Assembly (NCBI GenBank): GCA_036250195.1
Contig: JAVHZZ010000004.1
Location: forward strand, 160,020,727 to 160,084,726
DNA from: Mixophyes australis
Lineage: Eukaryota > Chordata > Amphibia > Anura > Limnodynastidae
Direction of reading: 5' to 3'
Length of the DNA: 64,000 bases
Made by a program: the position numbers and the translations under genes. Below are positions 47,719 through 58,912 of this stretch, piece after piece (position 1 is the first letter of the stretch; each line of letters starts with the position of its first letter). The notes beneath the pieces were generated by a model that worked only from the letters and a program-made list of their open reading frames with translations, was not told where the DNA came from and made no database searches.

Positions 47719-48482
47719 GTGCAGTGTAATGCAGACCTGTTGAAGGTTTTTTATATATTTTATTGTGGTGCCCAGTGCCCACTACTTTACGCAGCCCAGA
47801 TACTATTTTTGGGTGTAATTCTGACCTGTTGAAGGTTTTCTATATATTATATTGTGGTGGCCAGTGGCCAGTCCTATATGCAGCCCAGATACTATTTTTG
47901 GGTGTAATTCTGACCTGTTGAAGGTTTTCTATATATTATATTGTGGTGGCCAGTGGCCAGTCCTCTATGCAGTCCAGATACTATTTTTGGGTGTTATTCA
48001 GACCTGTTGAAGGTTTTATATATATATTTTTTATTGTGGTGCCCAGTGCCCACTACTCTACGCAGTCCAGATACTATTTTTGGGTGTAATGCAGACCTGT
48101 TGAAGGTTTTCTATATATTATATTGTGGTGGCCAGTGGCCAGTCCTCTATGCAGTCCAGATACTATTTTTGGGTGTAATGCAGACCTGTTGAAGGTTTTC
48201 TATATATTATATTGTGGTGGCCGGTGGTCAGTCCTCTACGCAGTACAGATACTATTTTTGGGTGTAATGCAGACCTGTTGAATGTTTTCTATATATTTTA
48301 TTGTGGTGGCTAGTGGCCAGTCCTCTACGCAGTCCAGATACTATTTTAGGGTGTAATTCAGACCTGTTGAAGGTTTTCTATATATATTATATTGTGGTGC
48401 CTAGTGCCCACTACTCTATGCAGCCCAGATACTATTTTTGGGTGTAATTCTGACCTGTTGAAGGTTTTCTATATATTATAAT

Positions 48483-51379
48483 TAGAGATGGGCGGGTCCG
48501 GTTCTCCGAGAACCGAACCCACCCGAACTTTAGGTACCTGAGTACCGAGCTGAGCAGCTCGGTACTCTCCCGCCCATTCCGAATCCAAATCGAGGCCGAA
48601 CGTCATTGTGACGTCGTCGGATCTCGGGGCTCGGTTCTCGCGATACTTCAACTTTATAAATACACGCCTCCACAGCAATCCATCGCCATTTGACAGAGGG
48701 AGAGAGCAGGGTGTAGTCATAGGCTAATTAGAGCAGGGACAGAGAATACAATATTGTTCTTGCAATTGCTCTAACCAAAATCGCTAGTGCAGAGAGGAGG
48801 ATAGAGGTTTATTATTTTTTCTTCATATTTGGCACTCCCCAGCGCTTTTGGGGTGTCCCCCATAATTGTGCATTAATATTTCTGGCTGTCAAAAGTCATA
48901 TCTGTCAGCAGTATCTACTAAATAATTTGTAGCACTCCTCAGTGCTTTTGGGGTGTCCTCCCTAATTGTGCATTAATATTTCTGGCTGTCAAAAGTAATT
49001 TCTGTCAGCAGTATCTACTAAATAATTTGTAGCACTCCTCAGTGCTTTTGGGGTGTCCTCCCTAATTGTGCATTAATATTTCTGGCTGTCAAAAGTCATT
49101 TCTGTCAGCAGTATCTACTAAATAATTTTTAGCACTCCTCAGTGCTTTTGGGGTGTCCTCCCTAATTGTGCATTAATATTTCTGGCTGTCAAAAGTCATA
49201 TCTGTCAGCAGTATCTACTAAATAATTTTTAGCACTCCTCAGTGCTTTTGGGGTGTCCTCCCTAAATGTGCATTAATATTTCTGGCTGTCAAAAGTCATA
49301 TCTGTCAGCAGTATCTACTAAATAATTTTTAGCACTCCTCAGTGCTTTTGGGGTGTCCTCCCTAATTGTGCATTAATATTTCTGGCTGTCAAAAGTCATA
49401 ACTGTCAGCAGAATCTACTAAATAATTTTTAGCACTCCTCAGTGCTTTTGGGGTGTCCTCCCTAATTGTGCATTAATATTTCTGGCTGTCAAAAGTCATA
49501 TCTGTCAGCTGTATCTACTAAATAATTTGTAGCACTCCTCAGTGCTTTTGGGGTGTCCTCCCTAATTGTGCATTAATATTTCTGGCTGTCAAAAGTCATA
49601 TCTGTCAGCAGTATCTACTAAATAATTTTTAGCACTCCTCAGTGCTTTTGGGGTGTCCTCCCTAATTGTGCATTAATATTTCTGGCTGTCAAAAGTAATT
49701 TCTGTCAGCAGTATCTACTAAATAATTTTTAGCACTCCTCAGTGCTTTTGGGGTGTCCTCCCTAATTGTGCATTAATATTTCTGGCTGCCAAAAGTCATA
49801 ACTGTCAGCAGAATCTACTAAATAATTTTTAGCACTCCTCAGTGCTTTTGGGGTGTCCTCCCTAATTGTGCATTAATATTTCTGGCTGTCAAAAGTCATT
49901 TCTGTCAGCAGTATCTACTAAATAATTTTTAGCACTCCCCAGTGGTTTGCGCTCAGAATGGATTCAAAGCAGTCCACATATGATCTGAATGAGCAACCAG
50001 GTTCTGTCACCAGTCCTGATGTTAGTGTTCCCAGTACGTCATCTGGCCAAGGCGATGTCAAACAACAGAGTGTTTTCAAATTAGTGCAAAAAACAAAAAC
50101 CCCAAAAAAATTTACTGTATTGAAGCGAAAAAGAAGTGTAACTGAGCAAAAGTTAAGTGACGATAAAAAAAAAATTGCAAGCATGCCATTCTACACACGC
50201 AGTGGCAAAGAGAGAATGAGGCCTTCACCTTTGGCTATTAGTGGCAGATCCCAAAAAGTTACCCAGCCTACAATTGGTGCACAACTACTGTTACGCGTCA
50301 AAGCCGAGCTGAAAGATAACAGTGAGACATTACAGGAGAATATTTGCTCTGATTCACAAATGACAACAATCCCTGTGGAGAGTCCATCCAACAGTGGGAT
50401 GTCTAATCGTGAGCATTCTGCTGATGTGTGCCTTAATAGCCCGAGTGTAGCCGGTGATACCCAAATTGAGGATGCCACTTTGGAATTAGAAGAGGATGAG
50501 GGGGAGATTTGTGTAGGCGATGAGGGCGCTAATGATGATGTTGATGATTATGATGCAGACAGATACCAAATTGCCTTTCTCAATTTCTATTTATATTCTA
50601 GATTATATAACGGCTGAATAGTTTTCTATTTTACTCCTAGTGGAGAGAGGATCTGATGCAGACAGATACCAAACTGCCTTTGTCCATTTCAATTTATATT
50701 GTACAGTATATAACGGCTGAATTTATTAGTATTTTATACAAGTGGAGGGGGCCCAGAGAGACAGAAACCAAACTGGCTTTCTCCATGTCGATTAATATTG
50801 TACAGTCTATAACGGCTGGATTTTTTGGTATTTTATACAAGTGAAGGGGGGCCTAGAGAGACAGAAACCAAACTGGCTTTCTCCATGTCAATTAATATTG
50901 TACAGTCTATAATGGCTGAATTTTTTGTTTTTTTAAAAAAGTGGAGGGGGCCTATAGAGACAGAAAGCAAACTGTCTTTTTCCATTTCTTTACATATTTA
51001 ACTATAAGTGTTAGGGTGTAATATAGATTCAAAGACGATGGCTGCATTGCCAATATGCATAGATGGAGAGGAAGACAATCTGTTTTGTGTGTAGAATAAA
51101 TGAAGGCCTACCAACGAAGAATTAAACAGTTTTTTTGGATGATTTATTACCTCAACAATTAGATTACTTATCTCTAAAACAGTTGGAGCACTAAATTGGG
51201 TTATTTTAGGCACAAAAACATGTATTTTCCAACAAAATAGCAAAACAAAACCAAACAAAACCAAAACCAAAACACGCAATGGCGGTTTTGCAAAACCAAA
51301 ACCAAAACCAAAACACGACGGTAATCCAGATCCAAAACCGAATCCAAAACCAAAACACGGGGGTCAGTGACCATCTCTA
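48483..51379 (+). mobile_element. Non-autonomous hAT-A copy 2
   Basis: Termini TAGAGATGGGC and GACCATCTCTA with perfect flanks ATTATAAT at 48475-48482 and 51380-51387. It keeps the family A 5' end, promoter (TCTCGCGATA 48636-48645, TATAAATA 48655-48662), about 11 units of the 100-bp array (48833-49945), the first 200 or so transposase codons (49958-50545), and the 3' region with four to five 100-bp units. All of the BED finger, catalytic core and C-terminal domain is deleted. Inserted in the TATATTGTGG part of the 89-bp satellite. Confidence 0.95.
49958..50617 (+). pseudogene. Truncated hAT-A transposase, 219 codons
   Basis: Same start and first roughly 195 codons as the full element, including SMPFYTRSGKERMRP and most of the acidic stretch. 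After GANDDVDDYDADRYQ the frame runs into 3'-region sequence and ends. There is no DNA-binding finger or catalytic residue. A translated product would be an N-terminal fragment that cannot cut DNA; whether it is made is unknown. Confidence 0.85.
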
Positions 51380-52734
51380 ATTATAATGTGGTGGCCAGTG
51401 GCCAGTCCTCTATGCAGCCCAGATACTATTTTTGGGTGTAATTCTGACCTGTTGAAGGTTTTCTATATATAATATTGTGGTGGCCAGTGGCCAGTCCTCT
51501 ATGCAGTCCAGATACTATTTTTGGGTGTAATTCAGACCTGTTGAAGGTTTTCTATATATTTTTTATTGTGGTGCCCAGTGCCCACTACTCTACGCAGACC
51601 AGATACTATTTTTGGGTGTAATGCAGACCTGTTGAAGGTTTTCTATATATTATATTGTGGTGGCCAGTGGCCAGTCCTCTATGCAGTCCAGATACTATTT
51701 TTGGGTGTAATGCAGACCTGTTGAAGGTTTTCTATATATTATATTGTGGTGGCCAGTGGCCAGTCCTCTACGCAGTACAGATACTATTTTTGGGTGTAAT
51801 TCAGACCTGTTGAAGGTTTTCTATATATTTTTTATTGTGGTGCCCAGTGCCCACTACTCTATGCAGCCCAGATACTAGTTTTGGGTGTAATTCTGACCTG
51901 TTGAAGGTTTTCTATATATTATATTGTGGTGGCCAGTGGCCAGTCCTCTATGCAGCCCAGATACTATTTTTGGGTGTAATTCTGACCTGTTGAAGGTTTT
52001 CTATATATTATATTGTGGTGGCCAGTGGCCAGTCCTCTATGCAGTCCAGATACTATTTTTGGGTGTAATTCAGACCTGTTGAAGGTTTTCTATATATTTT
52101 TTATTGTGGTGCCCAGTGCCCACTACTCTACGCAGTCCAGATACTATTTTTGGGTGTAATGCAGACCTGTTGAAGGTTTTCTATATATTATATTGTGGTG
52201 GCCAGTGGCCAGTCCTCTATGCAGTCCAGATACTATTTTTGGGTGTAATGCAGACCTGTTGAAGGTTTTCTATATATTATATTGTGGTGGCCAGTGGCCA
52301 GTCCTCTACGCAGTACAGATACGATTTTTGGGTGTAATGCAGACCTGTTGAATGTTTTCTATATATTATATTGTGGTGGCTAGTGGCCAGTCCTCTACGC
52401 AGTCCAGATACTATTTTTGGGTGTAATTCAGACCTGTTGAAGGTTTTCTATATATTTTTTATTGTGGTGCCCAGTGCCCACTACACTACGCAGTCCAGAT
52501 ACTATTTTTGGGTGTAATTCAGACCTGTTGAATGTTTTCTATATATTATATTGTGGTGGCTAGTGGCCAGTCCTCTACGCAGTCCAGATACTATTTTTGG
52601 GTGTAATTCAGACCTGTTGAAGGTTTTCTATATATATTTTATTGTGGTGCCCAGTGGCCAGTCCTCTACGCAGTCCAGATACTATTTTTGGGTGTAATTC
52701 AGACCAGTTGATGGGTTTTTAATTGTATTGTGGG

Positions 52735-55139
52735 TAGAGATGGTCACCGACCCCCGTGTTTTGGTTTTGGATTCGGTTTTGGATCTGGATTACCGTTGTG
52801 TTTTGGTTTTGGTTTTGGTTTTGCAAAACCGCCATTGCGTGTTTTGGTTTTGGTTTTGGTTTTGTTTGGTTTTGTTTTGCTATTTTGTTGGAAAATACAT
52901 GTTTTTGTGCCTAAAATAACCCAATTTAGTGCTCCAACTGTTTTAGAGATAAGTAATCTAATTGTTGAGGTAATAAATCATCCAAAAAAACTGTTTAATT
53001 CTTCGTTGGTAGGCCTTCATTTATTCTACACACAAAACAGATTGTCTTCCTCTCCATCTATGCATATTGGCAATGCAGCCATCGTCTTTGGATGTATATT
53101 ACACCCTACACTCATAGTTAAATATGTAAAGAAATGGAAAAATACAGTTTGCTTTCTGTCTCTATAGGCCTTCCTCCACTTTTTTAAAAAAACAAAAAAT
53201 TCAGCCATTATAGACTGTACAATATTAATTGACATGGAGAAAGCCAGTTTGGTTTCTGTCTCTCTAGGCCCCCCCTCCACTTGTATAAAATACCAAAAAA
53301 TCCAGCCATTATAGACTGTACAATATTAATTGACATGGAGAAAGCCAGTTTGGTTTCTGTCTCTCTAGGCCCCCCTCCACTTGTATAAAATACTAATAAA
53401 TTCAGCCGTTATATACTGTACAATATAAATTGAAATGGACAAAGCCAGTTTGGTATCTGTCTGCATCAGATCCTCTCTCCACTAGGAGTAAAATAGAAAA
53501 CTATTCAGCCGTTATATAATCTAGAATATAAATAGAAATTGAGAAAGGCAATTTGGTATCTGTCTGCATCATAATCATCAACATCATCATTAGCGCCCTC
53601 GTCGCCTACATAAATCTCCCCCTCATCCTCTTCTAATTCCAAAGTGGCATCCTCAATTTGGGTATCACCGGCTACACTCGGGCTATTAAGGCACACATCA
53701 GCAGAATGCTCACGATTAGACATCCCACTGTTGGATGGACTCTCCACAGGGATTGTTGTCATTTGTGAATCAGAGCAAATATTCTCCTGTAATGCCTCAC
53801 TGTTATCTTGCAGCTCGGCTTTGACGCGTAACAGTAGTTGTGCACCAATTGTAGGCTGGGTAACTTTTTGGGATCTGCCACTAATAGCCAAAGGTGAAGG
53901 CCTCATTCTCTCTTTGCCACTGCGTGTGTAGAATGGCATGCTTGCAATTTTTTTTTTATCGTCACTTAACTTTTGCTCAGTTACACTTCTTTTTCGCTTC
54001 AATACAGTAAATTTTTTTGGGGTTTTTGTTTTTTGCACTAATTTGAAAACACTCTGTTGTTTGACATCGCCTTGGCCAGATGACGTACTGGGAACACTAA
54101 CATCAGGACTGGTGACAGAACCTGGTTGCTCATTCAGATCATATGTGGACTGCTTTGAATCCATTCTGAGCGCAAACCACTGGGGAGTGCTAAAAATTAT
54201 TTAGTAGATTCTGCTGACAGTTATGACTTTTGACAGCCAGAAATATTAATGCACAATTAGGGAGGACACCCCAAAAGCACTGAGGAGTGCTACAAATTAT
54301 TTAGTAGATACTGCTGACATAAATGACTTTTGACAGCCAGAAATATTAATGCACAATTAGGGAGGACACCCCAAAAGCACTGAGGAGTGCTAAAAATTAT
54401 TTAGTAGATACTGCTGACAGAAATGACTTTTGACAGCCAGAAATATTAATGCACAATTAGGGAGGACACCCCAAAAGCACTGAGGAGTGCTAAAAATTAT
54501 TTAGTAGATACTGCTGACAGAAATGACTTTTGACAGCCAGAAATATTAATGCACAATTAGGGAGGACACCCCAAAAGCACTGAGGAGTGCTACAAATTAT
54601 TTAGTAGATACTGCTGACAGAAATAACTTTTGACAGCCAGAAATATTAATGCACAATTAGGGAGGACACCCCAAAAGCACTGAGGAGTGCTAAAAATTAT
54701 TTAGTAGATACTGCTGACAGATATGACTTTTGACAGCCAGAAATATTTATGCACAATTATGGGGGACACCCCAAAAGCGCTGGGGAGTGCCAAATATGAA
54801 GAAAAAATAATAAACCTCTATCCTCCTCTCTGCACTAGCGATTTTGGTTAGAGCAATTGCAAGAACAATATTGTATTCTCTGTCCCTGCTCTAATTAGCC
54901 TATGACTACACCCTGCTCTCTCCCTCTGTCAAATGGCGATGGATTGCTGTGGAGGCGTGTATTTATAAAGTTGAAGTATCGCGAGAACCGAGCCCCGAGA
55001 TCCGACGACGTCACAATGACGTTCGGCCTCGATTTGGATTCGGAATGGGCGGGAGAGTACCGAGCTGCTCAGCTCGGTACTCGGATACCCAAAGTTCGGG
55101 TGGGTTCGGTTCTCGGAGAACCGGGCCCGCCCATCTCTA
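52735..55139 (-). mobile_element. Non-autonomous hAT-A copy 3, inverted
   Basis: Perfect flanks ATTGTGGG at 52727-52734 and 55140-55147. 5' end on the right. It has the same internal deletion as copy 2 but only about six units of the 100-bp array (54172-54799). Promoter on the minus strand: TCTCGCGATA at 54977-54986. It faces copy 2 tail-to-tail across 1355 bp of satellite. Confidence 0.95.
53505..54164 (-). pseudogene. Truncated hAT-A transposase, 219 codons (copy 3)
   Basis: ATG at 54164 reading left. Almost identical to the fragment at 49958-50617, with the same deletion joint after DVDDYDADRYQ. The shared joint shows that copies 2 and 3 descend from one deleted ancestor. No catalytic domain. 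Confidence 0.85.
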
Positions 55140-55199
55140 ATTGTGGGGAACACTCCTCTACGCAGTCCACAAAGATACCTCGTTGCAAGGTTTTGTACT

Positions 55200-55497
55200 A
55201 AAAAAAAAAAATTATTGTGAGGTGTTAGGTGTTCAGAATAGCCTTTAAATTAGTGGAAATTATTGTTATTGGATGTTATTGAGGTTAATAATAGTGTAGG
55301 AGTGAAAATAAGCCCAAAAACTTGATTTTTTAACTTTTTATGCTTTTTTCAAAAAAAATCCGAATCCAAAACCTTAAATCCGAACCAAAACCTTTCGGCA
55401 GGTGTTTTGCGAAACAAATCCGAACCCAAAACATCGAGAAAATCCGGATCCAAAACACAAAACATGAGACCTCAAAAGTCCCCGGTGCACATCCCTA
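55200..55497 (+). repeat. 3' end of hAT-B
   Basis: Contains GTGAGGTGTTAGGTGTTC, TTATTGAGGTTAATAATAGTG and then CCAAAAC/CCGAACC-rich sequence to the terminus. It matches the reverse complement of 16291-16580. Confidence 0.85.
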
Positions 55498-55619
55498 GTA
55501 CTTAGCCAGATGCACGGCAGATAAAAATACTAGCACTCACTAAGATATTGAGTGCCTCACATCCATTAAGCAATTGAGAGCTATTAGTGAATCTTCCTGT
55601 TTTTTTGCTTTATTTTTTT

Positions 55620-56690
55620 CAAGGTGATCCGAAGGCGCTACCACCTGCTTCATTTTGGGAAATAGTAGTCCAGGCCATCCAGACATATACATTGACACAT
55701 GGCCAATGAAGTTCACATTCTGCAGAACTCTGATCCACAGCTAGAACTGTGAGGAGTTAGATAATAGGTCCAGCAGAATAATCTCTGGACCTATAGTCTC
55801 TGTCAGAGTTCATCTATAATCTTTAAGATGTCCTTACAAGGTTCTATTATACTATAATACTATTAATTATTTTCCTTTTCATCTAATATTGATTAAACAT
55901 AGTACTCATTCCAATTTCACATACACAAGATTGCTTCTACTTTATTGAAGTGTCTTGGTATCAACAAAACTGGTAAGGATTTGGAATCGGATTTAGATAA
56001 GAAAGGGTATCAATTTTGTTAGGAAAAAATGCTTTCTATCTGAGTTAGTTTCTTTGGAAAAATGACATAAAGGTCAGACACTTAGTATTCTCAAATTCTC
56101 AAATTCAAGGGGTTAAATAACATTTTAACTCTCTTTATCATCAGAAAGCTAAATGCCTTTGAGATGGACAAAACATGAATTTGTTTACATGCAGATAAGG
56201 CTAACTCTCTACTGCTTAAAAGACTTCAATACTCTGCTCATGGCACAAACCTACATTCCTTTCAAACTGCATCAGGTTGTCTAACGTTTAATCCACTTAG
56301 TAAGCTATGTGAATTGCACTATTGTTATGAAAAACTGTATGAGAAAGAAGAGGTTTCTACATCAAAATGTTTTTTTTTGAAGGTCTTCATTTTCAGAAAG
56401 CATTTGAAACTGTAATACATTGAACTTATCAATCATGATGGATTTGGTAGGAGAGAGCTATCCAGGGCCAGGTACAACTCTTGCCCTAGATGGGATTTTC
56501 TCTATAATAAGAACATTCTCTTCATTACCTATTCTCATATCTAGTTTAGTTATATAAGAACATACTATATGGTTAGAGGAAATGTTTATTGCTTTTATAG
56601 TAGTGATTCCCAAACCACACAAAGGGCCTATAAGTCCATATTCAACAAAGAGCGGATGTGAAGGTATGCCTAGTGATGAATACGGGTCTA
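55620..56690 (+). pseudogene. L1-like LINE ORF2 fragment
   Basis: Broken frames give the region between endonuclease and RT of an L1-clade ORF2: PKALPPASFWEIVVQAIQTY near 55630, then DKANSLLLKRLQYSA near 56190-56240 and LSKLCELHYCYEKLYEKEE near 56295-56350, and finally VIPKPHKGP near 56600, which resembles the start of the RT domain. Many stops. Strand and clade are fairly clear; the extent is approximate. Confidence 0.5.
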
Positions 56691-57175
56691 GGTCTGCTCT
56701 GCTCTAAAAGACAGTATACTGCAGCATACATCTAAGACATATGTGGAATATCAAGTCACAAAAGAACTAGAGATGCTCAGGATTGGTTCCCCGAGAACCG
56801 AACACACCCAAACTTAGCAGATCCGGCTCGGTACTTTTGCCCGCCCTCGGCATTGAAAACGAGGCAAAACATAATTTTTATGTTGTTGGATCTCGCAAGC
56901 TTTGGATACTATAAGTACCGCATTCCATGGCGATCCAGCACTATTGCACAGAGGGACACATAAGGGGTAGCACAGTACTTGGCAGTCTCTAGTTCAGTTG
57001 GGCAGTGTCATAGGTAGAAAAAGAAGAGGAGGGATAGCAGTGTTCTTCAAAGTCTCCAGTAACATTCAGGAAAGCTCCATTGTTCTATTGCTAATTGTCA
57101 TTGCTGAAATACAAATAATAGGTCTGGCAGACTTGGTCTTCTAAATCTGCAGAAACATTTTACTGTGTTATCAAA

Positions 57176-57912
57176 ATGGATTCACAGCAGTACACAGAAG
57201 ACCAGGAGCACCAAGCAGCTGCTGGCACCAGTCAAGGTGATAGTAATCCCTCTGTCATCTGCTAAATGTTAAAGTGCATAGTGTTTTTAAATCAGGGAAG
57301 CAAAAATGTAAAAAAACACCTTTGGTCAAGAAAAAAAGACCTGTAATCCAGGCAAAGTTACCAGCAGAAAAAAAATAAAATTGTCAACACACCATTCTAC
57401 ACACACAGTGGCAAGGAAAGAATGTGGCCTTTGCCTTTCTCTATGAGTGCTAGTTCTGCAATTGTCAATGAGGCATATTCTTGTAAGGTCAGTCATGACC
57501 AAGCAAGACCTTGTCATTCGGACTCCAAAAGTGGTGTCCAAATACTTTTACGTGTAAAAACCAAGCTGGAAGAAAACAGTAAGGCATTAGAGGATAATGT
57601 AATTTCTGATTCAGAAATGACACAAATCCCTGAGGAAAGTCTATCCATGAGTGCTATGTGTAATCCTGACCTGTCTCATAGTCTACCCATAAAGCAGGCC
57701 CATTTAAGCATTTTTGCAGATGTGTGCATAAACAGCCCAAATGTAGCCGGTGATACACAAATTGAGGATGCCCCTTTGGAATTGCAACAGGATGAGGGGG
57801 ATATGTAGCTGACGGCGCTAATGAGGATGTTGATGAGGATGATGTTGTCTGTGTAAGTCCTGCACTAGTGGAAGCAGTTCTTGCACGTAATAAGAAGAAG
57901 GTCATTTTCATG
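57176..57912 (+). pseudogene. hAT-C transposase N-terminal remnant
   Basis: MDSQQYTEDQEHQAAAGTSQ start, stop at 57263, then TPFYTHSGKERMWPLP near 57390-57435 and a longer open stretch at 57422-57808 with SEMTQIPEESLSMSAMCN and VCINSPNVAGDTQIEDAPLE, matching hAT-A. It ends just before the place of the BED finger (VLARNKKKVIFM). No catalytic domain. Confidence 0.85.
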
Positions 57913-57914
57913 GG

Positions 57915-58015
57915 GGGGAGGGGTCAGCACTCGTCGCCATGTATTAGCTGTAGAATTACCAAAGTTATCCAAGAAACGGGTGGAGCGATCATATAAACCA
58001 TAACTGATTTCATGA
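57915..58015 (-). pseudogene. 18S rRNA fragment in antisense
   Basis: About 95-100 bases match the 5' domain of vertebrate 18S rRNA on the minus strand: ATCAGTTATGG, GATCGCTCCACCCGTT, CTTGGATAACTTTGGTAATT and GCTAATACATGGCGACGAG, followed by TGCTGACCCC. In 18S this is roughly nucleotides 120-220. There are about ten differences, so it is not a functional gene. It lies wholly inside the hAT-C element. Confidence 0.88.
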
Positions 58016-58912
58016 TCCAAGGACATCTTGCACCACTTTTCTTTTCTGCCACTGCTGTGTGGAAATTTTTCCTTGATGTGCTATGATCTGCAGTGTGTTT
58101 GGATGTAGCTTAGGATCCAGCCAGGTCGCTGCTGGATGCTAAGTGTATGAAAATAATATTGTGACTTGTGAGATGGTGAAAATTGACTGCAAATGACTTG
58201 AAATTAGTGTTATTGAGGTTAATAATAATGTAGGGGAGAAAAAAGTAAAAAATATGTGATTTTAGCAAAAAAATAGGGATCCAAAACCAGAACCTGCTAC
58301 GGCAGTTTTGCCAAAACCAAAGCACGAAGTTAATCCAGATCCAAAACCAAAACCAGAACATGGAGGTCAGTGAACATCTCTAAAAAGAACTAGAGATGAA
58401 TGGTTCGGTTCCGGGAAATTCTAAGAGATCCGAGTTTAGGTGTTCAGAGTCAAGTCTAACCATGACTCAGTTTATTGTGCCAAAATTTTAACTGAAAATG
58501 AGGCAAAATGTGATTATCCGGAAAATCACGGAACTCGCGCGTTTTGGATTGATATCTTTCAGACAAATCCCTATCATCTGACATTTTAGAACAGACGGAG
58601 TGTGAGCAGGAAGGAAACTGACAGGATGTGCTCCGAAAAATGCGTGTAGAGAATAAAAAGTGTTAGACAGGGTGAAAGAGGGAATTTACATAAAAAATAC
58701 AATGACTGTAATTATTTTAATGCAGTTTGTCTCTAGAGATCAGCTAGAATAGTTTGCTAATTAATTGTGTGTCAGTCTGTCAGAAGGTTTACAGAAGTAG
58801 TGTGTCTACTGGTTGTTGTTATTATTGTGGTATATATATTATATATATATTTAGTACTATAGACGTGATTCTGAATTAGTATTTAGTGGAAAAAAAACAG
58901 GGTGCTGTTTAA

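Larger units (their letters stand above)
47719..52734 (+). repeat. 89-bp satellite of hAT-B, split by two insertions
   Basis: Array parts are 47719-48482 and 51380-52734, with a last partial unit at 55140-55200; about 24 units. The unit contains CAGATACTATTTTTGGGTGTAAT, GACCTGTTGAAGGTTTTCTA and TATATTGTGGTGGCCAGTGG (each given separately). A variant with GGTGCCCAGTGCCCACTAC recurs every three or four units (271 or about 360 bp), giving a higher-order pattern on both sides of the hAT-A insertion. It lies entirely within the family B element. Confidence 0.95.
42879..55497 (+). mobile_element. hAT family B element with nested hAT-A copies
   Basis: Left terminus TAGAGATGAGCGCAC at 42879; right terminus GTGCACATCCCTA ending at 55497. 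The order is promoter, repeated leader, transposase pseudogene, 3' region with a stem-loop, 89-bp satellite and CCAAAAC-rich end. Without the two nested elements and their target duplications it would be about 7.3 kb. The flanking octamers GTAGCAAC (42871-42878) and GTACTTAG (55498-55505) do not match, so the two ends may come from different B insertions joined by recombination within the satellite. The 3' 290 bp match the 3' end of the derivative at 16291-17999. Confidence 0.8.
56768..58382 (+). mobile_element. hAT family C deletion derivative
   Basis: Starts TAGAGATGCTCAGG and ends GAACATCTCTA, flanked by perfect AAAAGAAC at 56760-56767 and 58383-58390. The 5' end is a decayed relative of family A (GGTTCCCCGAGAACCGAAC, TCTCGCAAGC, TATAAG). 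Transposase remnant from ATG 57176 runs to about 57910 with stops and shifts. After a junction with rRNA-like sequence comes a 3' end with CCAAAAC motifs. It carries no array of the 100-bp type. Confidence 0.92.

Noticed and set aside
57915..58015. Functional 18S rRNA gene
   Set aside because: Only about 100 bases, in antisense, with around ten differences and enclosed in a transposon.
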